Below, piece by piece: positions 35,552-45,407 of a DNA stretch of 64,000 nucleotides (position 1 is the stretch's first letter; each line of letters opens with the position of its first letter). Origin of the DNA: Alentia gelatinosa. Lineage: Eukaryota; Annelida; Polychaeta; Phyllodocida; Polynoidae. A program made the translations under genes and the position numbers. The stretch lies in assembly GCA_950022655.1 (NCBI GenBank), contig OX465579.1, positions 77,511,193 through 77,575,192 of the forward strand. The letters run 5' to 3'. Below the pieces are notes generated by a model. It saw only the letters and a program-made list of their open reading frames with translations. It did not search any database and had not been told where the DNA came from.

Positions 35552-36931
35552 ATGTCGCAAAGATCCACCAGATCCAGCAAGAGTGAGGTTTGTAAGCCCG
35601 ACTTGGTGAGAACGCAACAAGTGGGCGATAACCAGGGCAGTGACGAAGGACGTGTGAGTAAACAACCACTGACCGGCAACAAAAGCCAAACCAGCACCGA
35701 CACTAACACCATGTCTAAACACAGTCTTGACTCACTAGCTCAAATGATAATATCACTAAAAACTACAGTGGAGAAAACAAACACAGACTTAATGACGAAA
35801 AAAGACACTAATACGGCTAGCGTGACGCAGATAAAAGACGAAGTAAAGCAGAAACTCGATGCTCTCATAACAAGCAATGAAAATGTGATTACTGAAGTGA
35901 AATCGCTAGATGCCAAAATGCAGGTGTTTGAAACTGACATAATGGATCTAAAGCGAGATAAAATCAACAGGGATAAAGAAGCAAGATCACTGAACATCAT
36001 TCTAAAAGGTGTACCCGAGGAAAAGGGGGAAAGGATGTATGAAACGATGGGAAAATTGTTTGATGAAATGTCACTCTCTTTCCCCTACTCAAGTACAAAC
36101 AGCGCCTACCGCCTTGGCAAGACGCCAGTAAATCCCCAACAAGCCAAACCCCTAGCACCCAGACCAATCAAACTAAAATTGCTTACTAAGCAATAGAAAG
36201 CAGAGATGTATGGAAAAAAGAAAATTCTGGAGGGCACAAGGTTTGGAAATCTCATTTTTTCCAACGACATGGATGAGGAAGAAATGCTACGCTTTCGAGA
36301 AACTCAGCAAATACACTATGCCACAAAAAGCATACAGGGGGTAGATACTAAACTGAGAGGCACAAATGTACTGATTGACGGGAAAACATACAACTCCCGA
36401 AATTTCCGAGATCTCCCCCATGGTCTATCGCTTGAATCTGCAGCCACAATCGTCACAAATGATGGTGTATTTTTCCAAGGACATACAAGTCCACTCAGTA
36501 ACTTCTTTAATGTAAAAATTACCGACCCCAACGACAGCACTGAGGCAACTAGTGTGGAACAAATGTACGGAATAAAGATGGCAGAAGATGCAAAAGATTT
36601 TGTATCAGCAACGCTTATCAGAAAGGAAGATAACCCATACCTTATCAAAACTCTGACAAAGAAAATCGACAAATCACCAGAATGGCAGAGAAAATCGAGG
36701 GGCATTTTGAAAAGCATTGTCCGACAGAAGTTCGTCCAGCACCCGGCCCTAGCGGCTAAACTGACTGGGTACCCGGCCAATCACCACTTCTACGAAGCAA
36801 CGCGCGACCCCATATATGGAGTGGGGTTCACACTACGAGAGGCCCGTACAGGACCAGCACTGCCAGCCGGCTACCAAAACGTTCAAGGTGCAATCCTAGA
36901 CGAGATCAGACTGGAACTCACTAACAGCTAG
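35552..36931 (+). pseudogene. LINE ORF1: coiled coil, RRM-like region, NADAR domain; one in-frame stop
   Basis: One frame of about 459 codons, interrupted only by a TAG at 36,194-36,196. Residues 1-56 are polar; ~57-143 form a coiled coil. An RRM-like region starts at ARSLNIILKGVPEEKGE (~145), holds YRLGK (~186) and continues past the stop into a C-terminal region with IFSNDMDEEE. Counting from Met 36,206, residues 87-211 carry the NADAR signature: FFQGHTSPLSNFF, SVEQMYGIKM, an EW, then KFVQHPALAAKL, and FYEATRDPIYGVGF. The family usually has WG where this reads YG. ORF1 proteins bind RNA; NADAR proteins act on ADP-ribose-type substrates. The pairing is the notable point. Confidence 0.85.
36464..36838 (+). 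other. NADAR (YbiA/DUF1768-like) domain within LINE ORF1
   Basis: About 125 residues with the family blocks in order: SPLSNF loop, S-x-E-Q helix start with the conserved Glu, a Trp followed by a helix ending KF-x-Q-x-P-x-L, and EA-x-x-D-x-x-x-G-x-G at the end. Members include bacterial YbiA, linked to riboflavin-pathway intermediates, and proteins reported to remove ADP-ribose from guanosine. The presumed catalytic Glu and Asp are retained. Identification is by motif order only, without an alignment score. Confidence 0.82.
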
Positions 36932-36990
36932 ACACCCGATAAAGCATAGGGGAGAGGAAACCACTGAGTAAGTGTCTCTGGATTAACATC

Positions 36991-37662
36991 ATGACCGAGC
37001 GTATCTGTAAATGCTACATATTAGCAGATAGTAGAGGAAAGGGACTAGAAGGCAGGATAAATGACCACTGCATCAAACAAAATTACTCAGGCGTAACTAC
37101 CGAGGTTATTGTCTGTCCGGGGGCCACTATTACTGGACTCCTAGACCGAACAGCTGATCACCTAGCCGAAAATAGAAGTGACCTGATTATACATTTAGCT
37201 GGTGTGAATAACCTTACCCGACTACACATAAATGGACACGTAACCCCACGGTTCACTGAAGTTGGGAACCTGATAGACACTCTCACTGACTACTACACCA
37301 CCTTCAAACACACGGTAACACAACTTGGACACCGCCTAGTCATCGCACAACTAGCTGGCATAGATCTTAACTGCTACAATAAGAGCCCTGGAAGATATAC
37401 CTGGCAGCAAGACGTCATAAATGAAGGTGTAGTAGCAATGAACCAGGTAATCAGTAGTTTCAATGACGAATCTGGCCTAGTGGGACCGTGGTTGCAAGAT
37501 ACCATACATCACCTACATGCCGGAAAGCGGGTACAGAAATACAAACGCTTCTACGAAGGACTCCACCCGGACGCCAAGACAAAGGATATATGGAGCCGAT
37601 TGATTGCAAAAGCAATCATAACAAACACCAACATACTTTACGAAGCCGGAAGAATACACTGA
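36991..37662 (+). CDS. LINE-encoded SGNH-hydrolase-like protein
   Basis: An intact 223-residue ORF starting 59 bases after ORF1. ILADSRGKGLE (residues 10-20) resembles the GDS(L) block with the nucleophile at Ser14. PGATI (43-47) resembles the Gly block, AGVNNLT (70-76) the Asn block, and YEGLHPDAKTKDIW (188-201) the terminal His block, with Glu replacing the usual Asp three residues before His192. Esterase domains of this fold are known in ORF1 proteins of CR1/L2-type LINEs. Here the domain is a separate ORF. Its substrate is unknown. Confidence 0.75.
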   Translation: MTERICKCYILADSRGKGLEGRINDHCIKQNYSGVTTEVIVCPGATITGLLDRTADHLAENRSDLIIHLAGVNNLTRLHINGHVTPRFTEVGNLIDTLTDYYTTFKHTVTQLGHRLVIAQLAGIDLNCYNKSPGRYTWQQDVINEGVVAMNQVISSFNDESGLVGPWLQDTIHHLHAGKRVQKYKRFYEGLHPDAKTKDIWSRLIAKAIITNTNILYEAGRIH

Positions 37663-38883
37663 GTAAGACTTTAAAACCATGTGAATCTCACTCTCCACCC
37701 TAACACCAGATGCGATGGCATTGGTGCTGATTCAAAATTTGTCGACAAAAATCCCCTTAAAAATACTTAGCTAAATTTAAGTGCTGATCAACTCACAATA
37801 GGTGCAATGGCATAATTCTGAGTCTGGTCTAGTACACAAATAACAGATTGCCTGGGTGGATGTTCACACATGAAACACATGGGGATGTGGGGGACGGGGA
37901 AGATGATGCACCTAACCACTCTGATCTGTTGGGGTGTTGTGGAAGGGTGTGTCTCTGCCTCTACCCCCCCCCCCATCCCCCTTCTACCCACAAAAAATAC
38001 TTTCTCACTCTCTCCCCCCCTCCCCCTCACCCTCCTAACCAATGAATATCTGGACTTTCCTTGGTTTGCAGGGACAACGCTGACAGACTCGTTGGGGTGG
38101 CCAGTGTTGTTCTCTGCAACCATAACTTCCCACCCATACCCCCTCTATTTAAATCTCTTGGCCGACCCAAAATCAAAATGACTACTGCATGAAAAATGTT
38201 GATTACTCCTATATTGGAGCACACCAACAATGAACACGAACGTTGAGTTCCATATACTATCATATACTCGCTATAAAATCATATATTACCTGAATATTAA
38301 CTACTCGAATATAAACTGTTTGAATATTCACGAAAACTGGACAAGTATACGAAACACGCGAAGATGTCTATTAACTATTGACTGATATGCACTTGCTGTA
38401 CACTGTATATGTATGAAATACATTAAATGTTTTTTTTGACTGGCCCCCAAAACGGGCACCAGTAAATTTCTAGCAGACCACAACCATATCTGATGGATAC
38501 TGTGGATATTGGACACAAGGACTTTCCTGGATACTCGGGTACAATGCACACGCACATCGCCTCATAAATCACCCATCCTCATCAATCAATCAATGACCAT
38601 GTCCGTCCTGCACCCAAAGCCTCCCACGTCGCACATCTTGTCAACCCAAACGGTAAGACTAGAATTGCTCATATATCTGAAACAGAGAATACCAATACTT
38701 ACCGATTTTCTGTGTTGCCAAAGCTCCTGTACGGCTGAATGGCATATGACAGGAGAACTGGCTGCTCAGGCCATAGCAGGGATATGCTAAAAGCCCTGCT
38801 TGGCTACGGCGTCATGCAACGGGGTGTGATAGGGGATCTAGCTGGGAGCTTAAGAATAGATCTTTATGACTTGATGACTTCCA
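37663..38883 (+). other. LINE inter-ORF region
   Basis: About 1.2 kb between the SGNH ORF and the EN-RT ORF, with no long frame. Includes C-rich tracts at 37,960-38,040 (the source of proline-rich spurious frames) and a few TCAATCAA repeats. How ORF2 is translated from here is not evident. Confidence 0.6.
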
Positions 38884-41503
38884 ATGACAAACCCCCATGA
38901 CTTTAAGGGGCTCAAGGGTATGCACATAACGCACTTAAATATCCGTAGCCTACCAGGAAATATTGATCAGTTTAGAGATTATCTAGAATCAAGCAATATT
39001 GCTTGCGCTCTAATTTCTGAGACCTGGCTACATGATATGATTCCTGATACACTAGTTAGTATACCAAACTATAACTTAACCAGATTAGATAGACAAACAA
39101 TCGGGAAAAACAATATGGTAAAAAAGGGAGGTGGCATTGCTGCCTACATACATAATAGCTTCACATCCACCGAAATTGCGGAACTTCGCACAGCAACATG
39201 GCCTACAACAACTCATAACAGAACCTACCCATTATGACACAAAAACCAAAAATAGTCTTCTTGACTTAGTTATGACAAATGTGGGAAATGGTAAATCTGC
39301 TGGCACGTCATCACTGAATCGTAGCGACCACCTAATGGTATATATATCACTAAAGAAAACAAGCCCACCTAAAGAACCGTTACATTTTAGAGGTAGAACA
39401 TACTATGGTTATGATAAAACAATCTTCTGCCAGGAACTCAGAAACAACAACTGGGACATACTATGGGAAAAAAATGAACCAGGTAATGCCTGGGACTATT
39501 TTATTGATGAAGTGTCTAGAATACTTGACCCAATGTGCCCCATAAAAAACTTCACTACGAAGAAGAAAAAAGCAAAATGGTTAGAACCTGAACTGTTAGC
39601 GTTAATCAAAGAAAAAGACCAACTTCTGAAGAAGGCAACCAAAACCAAAAATGAAGATGACATCAATATAGCAAAACGAATGCGTAATTATGTCAAATCA
39701 GAAGTGAAAAAAAGGAAGCGTGAATATTACCTAGCAAAAGTAAATCAATATGAAAATAACACTAAACTCTTCTGGAGGGAAATAAAAGAGATAAACAATA
39801 CAAACCAAACGAATACCCCCAGTATAAAGCTGATTGACCAAGAAAGCAACAAAGAAATACCAGAAAAGGACACAGCTGATTACATAAATAGTTTCTTCAC
39901 CCAAATTGGACCTAAATTACCTGAAAAACATGACGAGCCATGGTACATGGGCTTCCCAAACCCAGACCAAGATTTTAACCTGCAGGAGGTAGAAGTTGAT
40001 GAGGTATTAAAACTGATAGTCAAAATCGACACAAACAAACCCTCAGGTGTTCAAAACCTATCAACAATGATACTAAAAGATGTCTTCAGTTCCCTACCAC
40101 ACCACTTAACTCACATTATTAACCTCTCAATAAGAACACAGATCTTTCCCCAAGCATGGAAAAAAGCAACCGTTACACCCATTCCGAAAAACAACTTGAC
40201 AACAGACGTAAATAACTATCGCCCAATATCAATCCTACCGTTACCTAGTAAAATTATCGAAAAAATTGTTCACGCCCAAGTGTACACCTTCCTTAATGAT
40301 AACAATATCCTGACTAATAACCAAGGCGGATTCAGACCAAACCACTCAACAGCCTCAACCCTTGCAGATTTCACAGATGAACTTTATAACAACCTTAACA
40401 ATAGCAAATCTACTAATGCAATATTTATCGATCTTAAAAAAGCCTTTGACACCATAGACCACCAAATTTTAATAAAAAAACTGACCCACTACAACTTCAG
40501 AAATAACACACTTACCTGGTTCAAAAGTTATCTTTCCAACCGCACACAAGAAACTAAATGCAATAACCAAACTTCATCTGAACTAAAAATAACACATGGC
40601 GTACCCCAAGGGTCCACTCTGGGCCCCCTCCTCTTTATAATATATGTTAATGATGTAGAAAGTAGTTTAAAAACAGCCAAAATCCAACTCTATGCGGACG
40701 ATACCGTAATATATGTCGAGAATGCAAACCATGACAATAACCAAATGCTTGAGCTAAATGAAGATCTACTGAGATACAGCAAGTGGTGTGAGAGAAACAA
40801 ACTAACAATAAATGTCAAAAAAACAAAAGCCATGCTCTTCACAACACCAAGGAAACTAAAAGACCTAAATCCAATACCTCCAAGACTCTACGAAGAAACG
40901 ATCAGCTATGTCCAAACCTATAATTATCTTGGTATCACTCTTGATAGTCTACTTAATTTTCACGCACATATTAACAAAACGATTCGCACCATCAGCCATA
41001 AAACCTATCTCCTACATAAAATGAGACCATATTTAACTGATAATGCCACAATGAAGGTTTACAAGCAAATGATTCTACCGTACTGTGATTACGGCGATAT
41101 TGTCTACCAGGCAGGTCCTAAGTATTTATTGAAGAAACTCCAGCTAGCCCAAAATCGCTGTGCCAGACTATCATCATCAGTATGGCCAAAACCAAGTACC
41201 AAAGAGTTACATCAGCATTTTAACCTGAAAGAACTAGAAATCCGGAGAAAAACAAATATGATAATGATGGCCTATAAAAGAAAGAACAAAGAACACTACC
41301 TAGACAAATGCCCGATACACACAAGAACACATGACCAACCGCTCCTCCTCAATCGGATACCAAACTGTGCCGCCTACGCAAAAAGCGTATCGTACAAAAC
41401 TGCGCAAATTTGGAATGCCTTACCACCGCTTATACGTGCGATAAAATCCCCAAAAGCCCTTAAACGTCAAATAAATAAACTTGACCTATACGCAATAGGT
41501 TGA
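38884..41503 (+). pseudogene. LINE ORF2: truncated AP-endonuclease and intact reverse transcriptase
   Basis: ATG at 38,884 opens the endonuclease start (THLNIRSLPGNIDQF, ISETWL, GGGIAAYI). At about 39,170-39,185 the frame changes and the text resumes at LRNFAQQHGLQQLI. The central endonuclease block, including the RPP and GDFN region, is missing, about 80-90 residues by family comparison. From there to 41,503 the frame is open: SDHLMVYI, RT motifs NYRPISILP, FIDLKKAFD (D at 40,430), GVPQGSTLGPLL, YADD (40,691-40,702), and a C-terminal region ending WNALPPLIRAIKSP. The RT looks intact; the endonuclease is not. Confidence 0.93.
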
Positions 41504-42004
41504 CTCCATAAAATAAATTTAAATACTAACTCCCTTATTAGATACCCACTTCCTTTTCCCCCTAACTGCATGGCTTATAGAATAACCCCATAGTAAGAGG
41601 TACTGAGAACCCCTCTAACTAGTTCATTGTACTATGTAACCTATGAAATGCACATCTCATAGAACTCACGGAAACCGACAGAATAACCAACATCTGTCAT
41701 CATTCATACCACCATACCAAAGCACCCTAAATAAGCATTGAACTATATATTTACGGGAAAATAACCATGGGCAATAAGCCCACCTTATGTACTTTTTTTC
41801 TGTTCAACTTTTTCTGTTCTTGTTGTTTCATGTTTCTTCTTATTTTTTACTAGTACTGGGTTGAAACCTATACAAAAAACTGTACCAAGGACCTAATGCT
41901 TACTGTTGTAAAAGCCCTACATTGTGCTGGGTGCGAGGAAGACAGGCCACCGAGCCCAGACCACTTACAGGATAAATAAACGAACTAAAAAAAATAAAAA
42001 AAAG
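41504..42004 (+). other. LINE 3' UTR and A-rich end
   Basis: Non-coding. GATAAATAAA at 41,971-41,980 precedes an A-rich end broken by single T and C bases (41,985-42,004). Confidence 0.8.
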
Positions 42005-44200
42005 CATTTTTACATGATACTGCTACCATATGAGACCTTTGTCTCATTGCCTTGCAGAGCTCCAGCTAACATAGACAGATTAAGACAAAACTGCTCCTGT
42101 GGAGTAATCTTCCAATATCTGTGAGTCTGTGTTCCACAGATGTTTAAAATGAGGTCTTAAGACCAGGTTTTATACATCAGGGAACACAGGTGAGGAAACA
42201 GAAGAGACAGGTTCACACTTCCCTCATTACTACATACCCCCAAAACATTAAGATGTTTACCTTATTTTAGCTATTGGAGCCATTGCAAATCTTATTTGGG
42301 CACATACTGGTCATAGCCTCATGTGGGTTTTGCCAACAAGTTTCAATGTCCAGCAAAAGGCCTTTCCTACTGCAACCTTTGGTATTCCCCACTTCCAAGT
42401 TCAAAGCAAGGCTGGTGTGTGATGTCATATTTAACTCTCCTACCCTTTACTTAGTGTTGATACAAGGTTCTACATATGGGCACAGGCAAATGGTTTAAGT
42501 GTGATTGCATCAAGCACAATGCTAACTGGTTGAAGTTGGCTGCACTACTATATGATGCTATGATGACAGTTTGAGTTGATGCTCCTAGTCTCTATAGTTG
42601 TAAGATTCTGCTAATGTTCTAACCTGAAATCATGGATGCAACCCCTGCCAAATTGAGGCCGTAGTTGGCAACTAGCAGACATGCTAGAAGCCCCCATCTC
42701 TCCCTTACCCATATGATCAATCATAAAGCTTAACTACCTAGAACCTAATTCTCACTGAAGTCACTTATTGAGACTTGGTTGATAACTTTCAAATATCCAG
42801 CAACAACTGCTTTCTTGATTTATGTTATTGGTTGCTACTCATCTGGCTCCCTTGCAGGACCTTCATTGTTTCTTGTAACAGTATCATTGACATGCAAATA
42901 CAAATATTTTGGCAATTTGTTCCCATGGTGTGGCACTGCAGAAGGAAGACAAAGTCCCATATTTTTAACGCAGAACCCCTTCACAGGGATGCCAGTAGGG
43001 GTCAAGAAAATTCCTACATGGGGACTGAGGCCAGTCGATGTATCACCTAAAATGCCCATGGTGTATGGAGAATCCCCATCACTCTCCTAGCAGATCCTTG
43101 GGAATGGACTGGCAGTATAGGATAGCTAGAGATCTCTTATGAGAGTGGGTATATGTGTAGTTCTGCACTAAAAGGGGTACTCTTCAAAGAATATCATTTA
43201 AGAAAGGTTGCCACACACTATCAGGTCTATATTCTGCAGAATATCTTTACAAGTTCATTAGGCATTCCTCTGATATTTTCTTTTAGACTTGGTAATGCTT
43301 TAATTACTCTATTCTCAAATGACACATTTCTTAGCCAATCAGATGTCAGTATTCAATTTTGCCCTTATCCGTAGCAGCATTTCCTACAGGAATCCTACCA
43401 TCCTACAGCCGTAGGTTGGAGCACTGGGATCCATAGGCCCTCTAACTAAGTGTGCTGTTGGTAGCAGAATTTAGAATTTTTGAAGATTACAGAACAAGTT
43501 TATCTAAGATCTAGATTTTAGGGAACCTTGAGTCTATATTGTTCTCAAAACATACAATTTCTTGAAATTTTCATATCTTTGAGACTGAAATGAAAATCCT
43601 ATATGTAGGCAAAATCCTACAAACTAGCATCCCTGCCTTCAAGTACTCAATGTAGAAGTCTAATGAAGATTTCTCTTTGCTCATAGTGCTCTTCATTAAA
43701 TATGGTAATCTTATTGAAAAAAGCAGCAACAGGGGCGTATGGTAACATTTGATCTTGTAGTAAATGCTCCTAATTCATCGATTTTGAAGAGAAAACTAAT
43801 GATCTTGTGAGACTGCATTAATTCTGGGACAAATGTACTAGTGTTTGTCCATTGTTGTCCCCCTCCAAATTGGTCTGTCAGACTGAAGGAGGGTGCACAC
43901 CCATCTCCCAGTAGAGAAGCAGGACTTTAACCATAGACACTGAACACCAAGTAGTGATACAGCTATAGTTACCTTGTGTGTTAATCATTACCACAGTAGT
44001 ACATCTAAGCTTATTTCTTGTGATATGATATCAATGAATTTCATTACAAATATAAATTCTTGTAATTGAACACAAATGTGAGAGTCTGGCTCATTGTTTA
44101 GCTAAATATGACTCCCCCCTCTTGGAATACAAAAGATTTGTCCCCCATTGAATTTGCAACCAGGAAATTACTACCATCCAATGCTATTCCTATGGAGACT
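42005..44200 (-). repeat. Dispersed repeat R, copy 2, main part
   Basis: Inverse match to 22,700-23,680, including CATATGAGACCTTTGTCTCAT, TGTGATGTCATATTTAACTC, ATCAATCATAAAGCTT and CATTGACATGCAAATA. It has extra sequence near 43,080-43,930 that is absent from copy 1. A 73-codon minus-strand frame (43,059-42,835) may be a relic of a coding region; I do not recognise the family. Confidence 0.7.
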
Positions 44201-45241
44201 TTGTATTCGGTGGTTAATAGTAAAAAAATAAACAGTGTATGGTCTTCTATCTCGTGAGAAATCACTAGAAAGGGGTGAGACCGTGAGAAATTCTCCAAAT
44301 TCGTATCAAACGGTGAATCTGTGAGGCTCAGCACCCTTAAATGATTACCGCGACAATGTACCGTCCGTTTAATTTAATGATTATCAGCCTTTACCTATAG
44401 AGAGCAATTAAATAAACCTTCATCTAACATCGGCAAGATAATGTCTCATGAGAGTCGCACTCTTTGCTTGTTGACCGTGTTGCAGCTGTAAGTAGGTCTA
44501 GGAATAAGCATAACAGTTATAACTCTTGACGAGAAACAGGACCATCAGTGGACATACTACCTACTCACGAATCTAGTGATGTGGAACGGCAACGTCTTGT
44601 AGTGAGAGGTATGTTTGCCCAACCTAGTCACATGTATAAATGATGATTTGACGTTATATATTGGAAATCAGACAAATCTGTATATCAAAACAAGAATGAA
44701 GTTCAGTTCTTGGTTAACCAGATAGTAATTTATAGATGAACTAGCGTCCTTTTGAACAACCTTTTGATAAGTCACATATAATTTGAATATGTTGTAATTG
44801 TGAACCATACACAACCTTTATGCATACACTAATTTATATACATGTATACCAATGATAATTTCTAACACATTGAATACATTAAAAAATAAGTTCTCAGGTC
44901 TAACTCTTCATATACCGGTAGGCCTACTATACATATAGACATTATCCAGACAGAACCTGTTAGAATCCAGATATCTCGTCCGAATAAACATCTGCATCAT
45001 ACGTCATTTTCCTGGAATGGTGACCGCATGCCACATCCAAAAAGTCTCGAACCAGTCGCTCCCTGGCACTGCCGGTCACATGGTCAGTAGCGCATTGCAG
45101 TAGAAGGTCATACAGGTCGTTTCTTGTTGCGACCTTCTACGCAAATGCGGATAAACTACGACCTTTTATTTACACTAGTACACAGGACTTGATATACGCC
45201 TATAGAATTAGAACTGTCGGTCACCCTAGCTGCTCGATAAA
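44201..45241. other. Region upstream of the SLC38-like gene
   Basis: No repeat or gene recognised, apart from a small inverted word around 45,103-45,140 (AGAAGGTCATACAGGTCG, GCGACCTTCT). The transporter promoter would be expected here. Confidence 0.4.
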
Positions 45242-45407
45242 ATGGTGACCGAGATTTCGGTGAGCGTTGTGTCTGAGGAGACATAAGGAGAAAGGCAGCC
45301 ATTGTTAGGGCCGCTTGAAGAAACTTCTAGAGGGAGGTTATCAAGTGATAGCAGAAGATTCGGACTGAGTAGTAAGTCTATCAGCGTCAGGTTTGATGTC
45401 ACAGAAG
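45242..45407 (+). pseudogene. SLC38-like exon 1 with in-frame TAA
   Basis: The ATG at 45,242 has a good context (AAAATGG) and encodes an acidic start, MVTEISVSVVSEET, but the next codon is TAA (45,284-45,286). The same frame continues as GERQPLLGPLEETSRG to DVTE, which resembles SLC38 N-termini, and joins exon 2 in phase. Either this allele or assembly has a nonsense change, or another exon splices in after the TAA. Confidence 0.6.

Larger units (their letters stand above)
35432..42004 (+). mobile_element. CR1-like LINE with NADAR and SGNH domains
   Basis: A nearly full-length non-LTR retrotransposon of about 6.6 kb: short 5' UTR, ORF1 (35,552-36,931, one TAG inside), SGNH ORF (36,991-37,662), a 1.2 kb gap, an endonuclease-RT ORF (38,884-41,503, one break), then a 3' UTR with AATAAA near 41,975 and an A-rich end. 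Flanks 35,405-35,427 and 42,014-42,037 are similar and may be a diverged target duplication. The RT motifs place it with the CR1/Jockey group. The ORFs have few lesions, so the copy is fairly young. Confidence 0.92.

Noticed and set aside
36316..36780. 154-codon minus-strand frame
   Set aside because: Antisense shadow of the NADAR-encoding segment.
37848..38181. Proline-rich frames between the SGNH and EN-RT ORFs of the LINE
   Set aside because: Created by C-rich tracts; no continuation of either LINE ORF.
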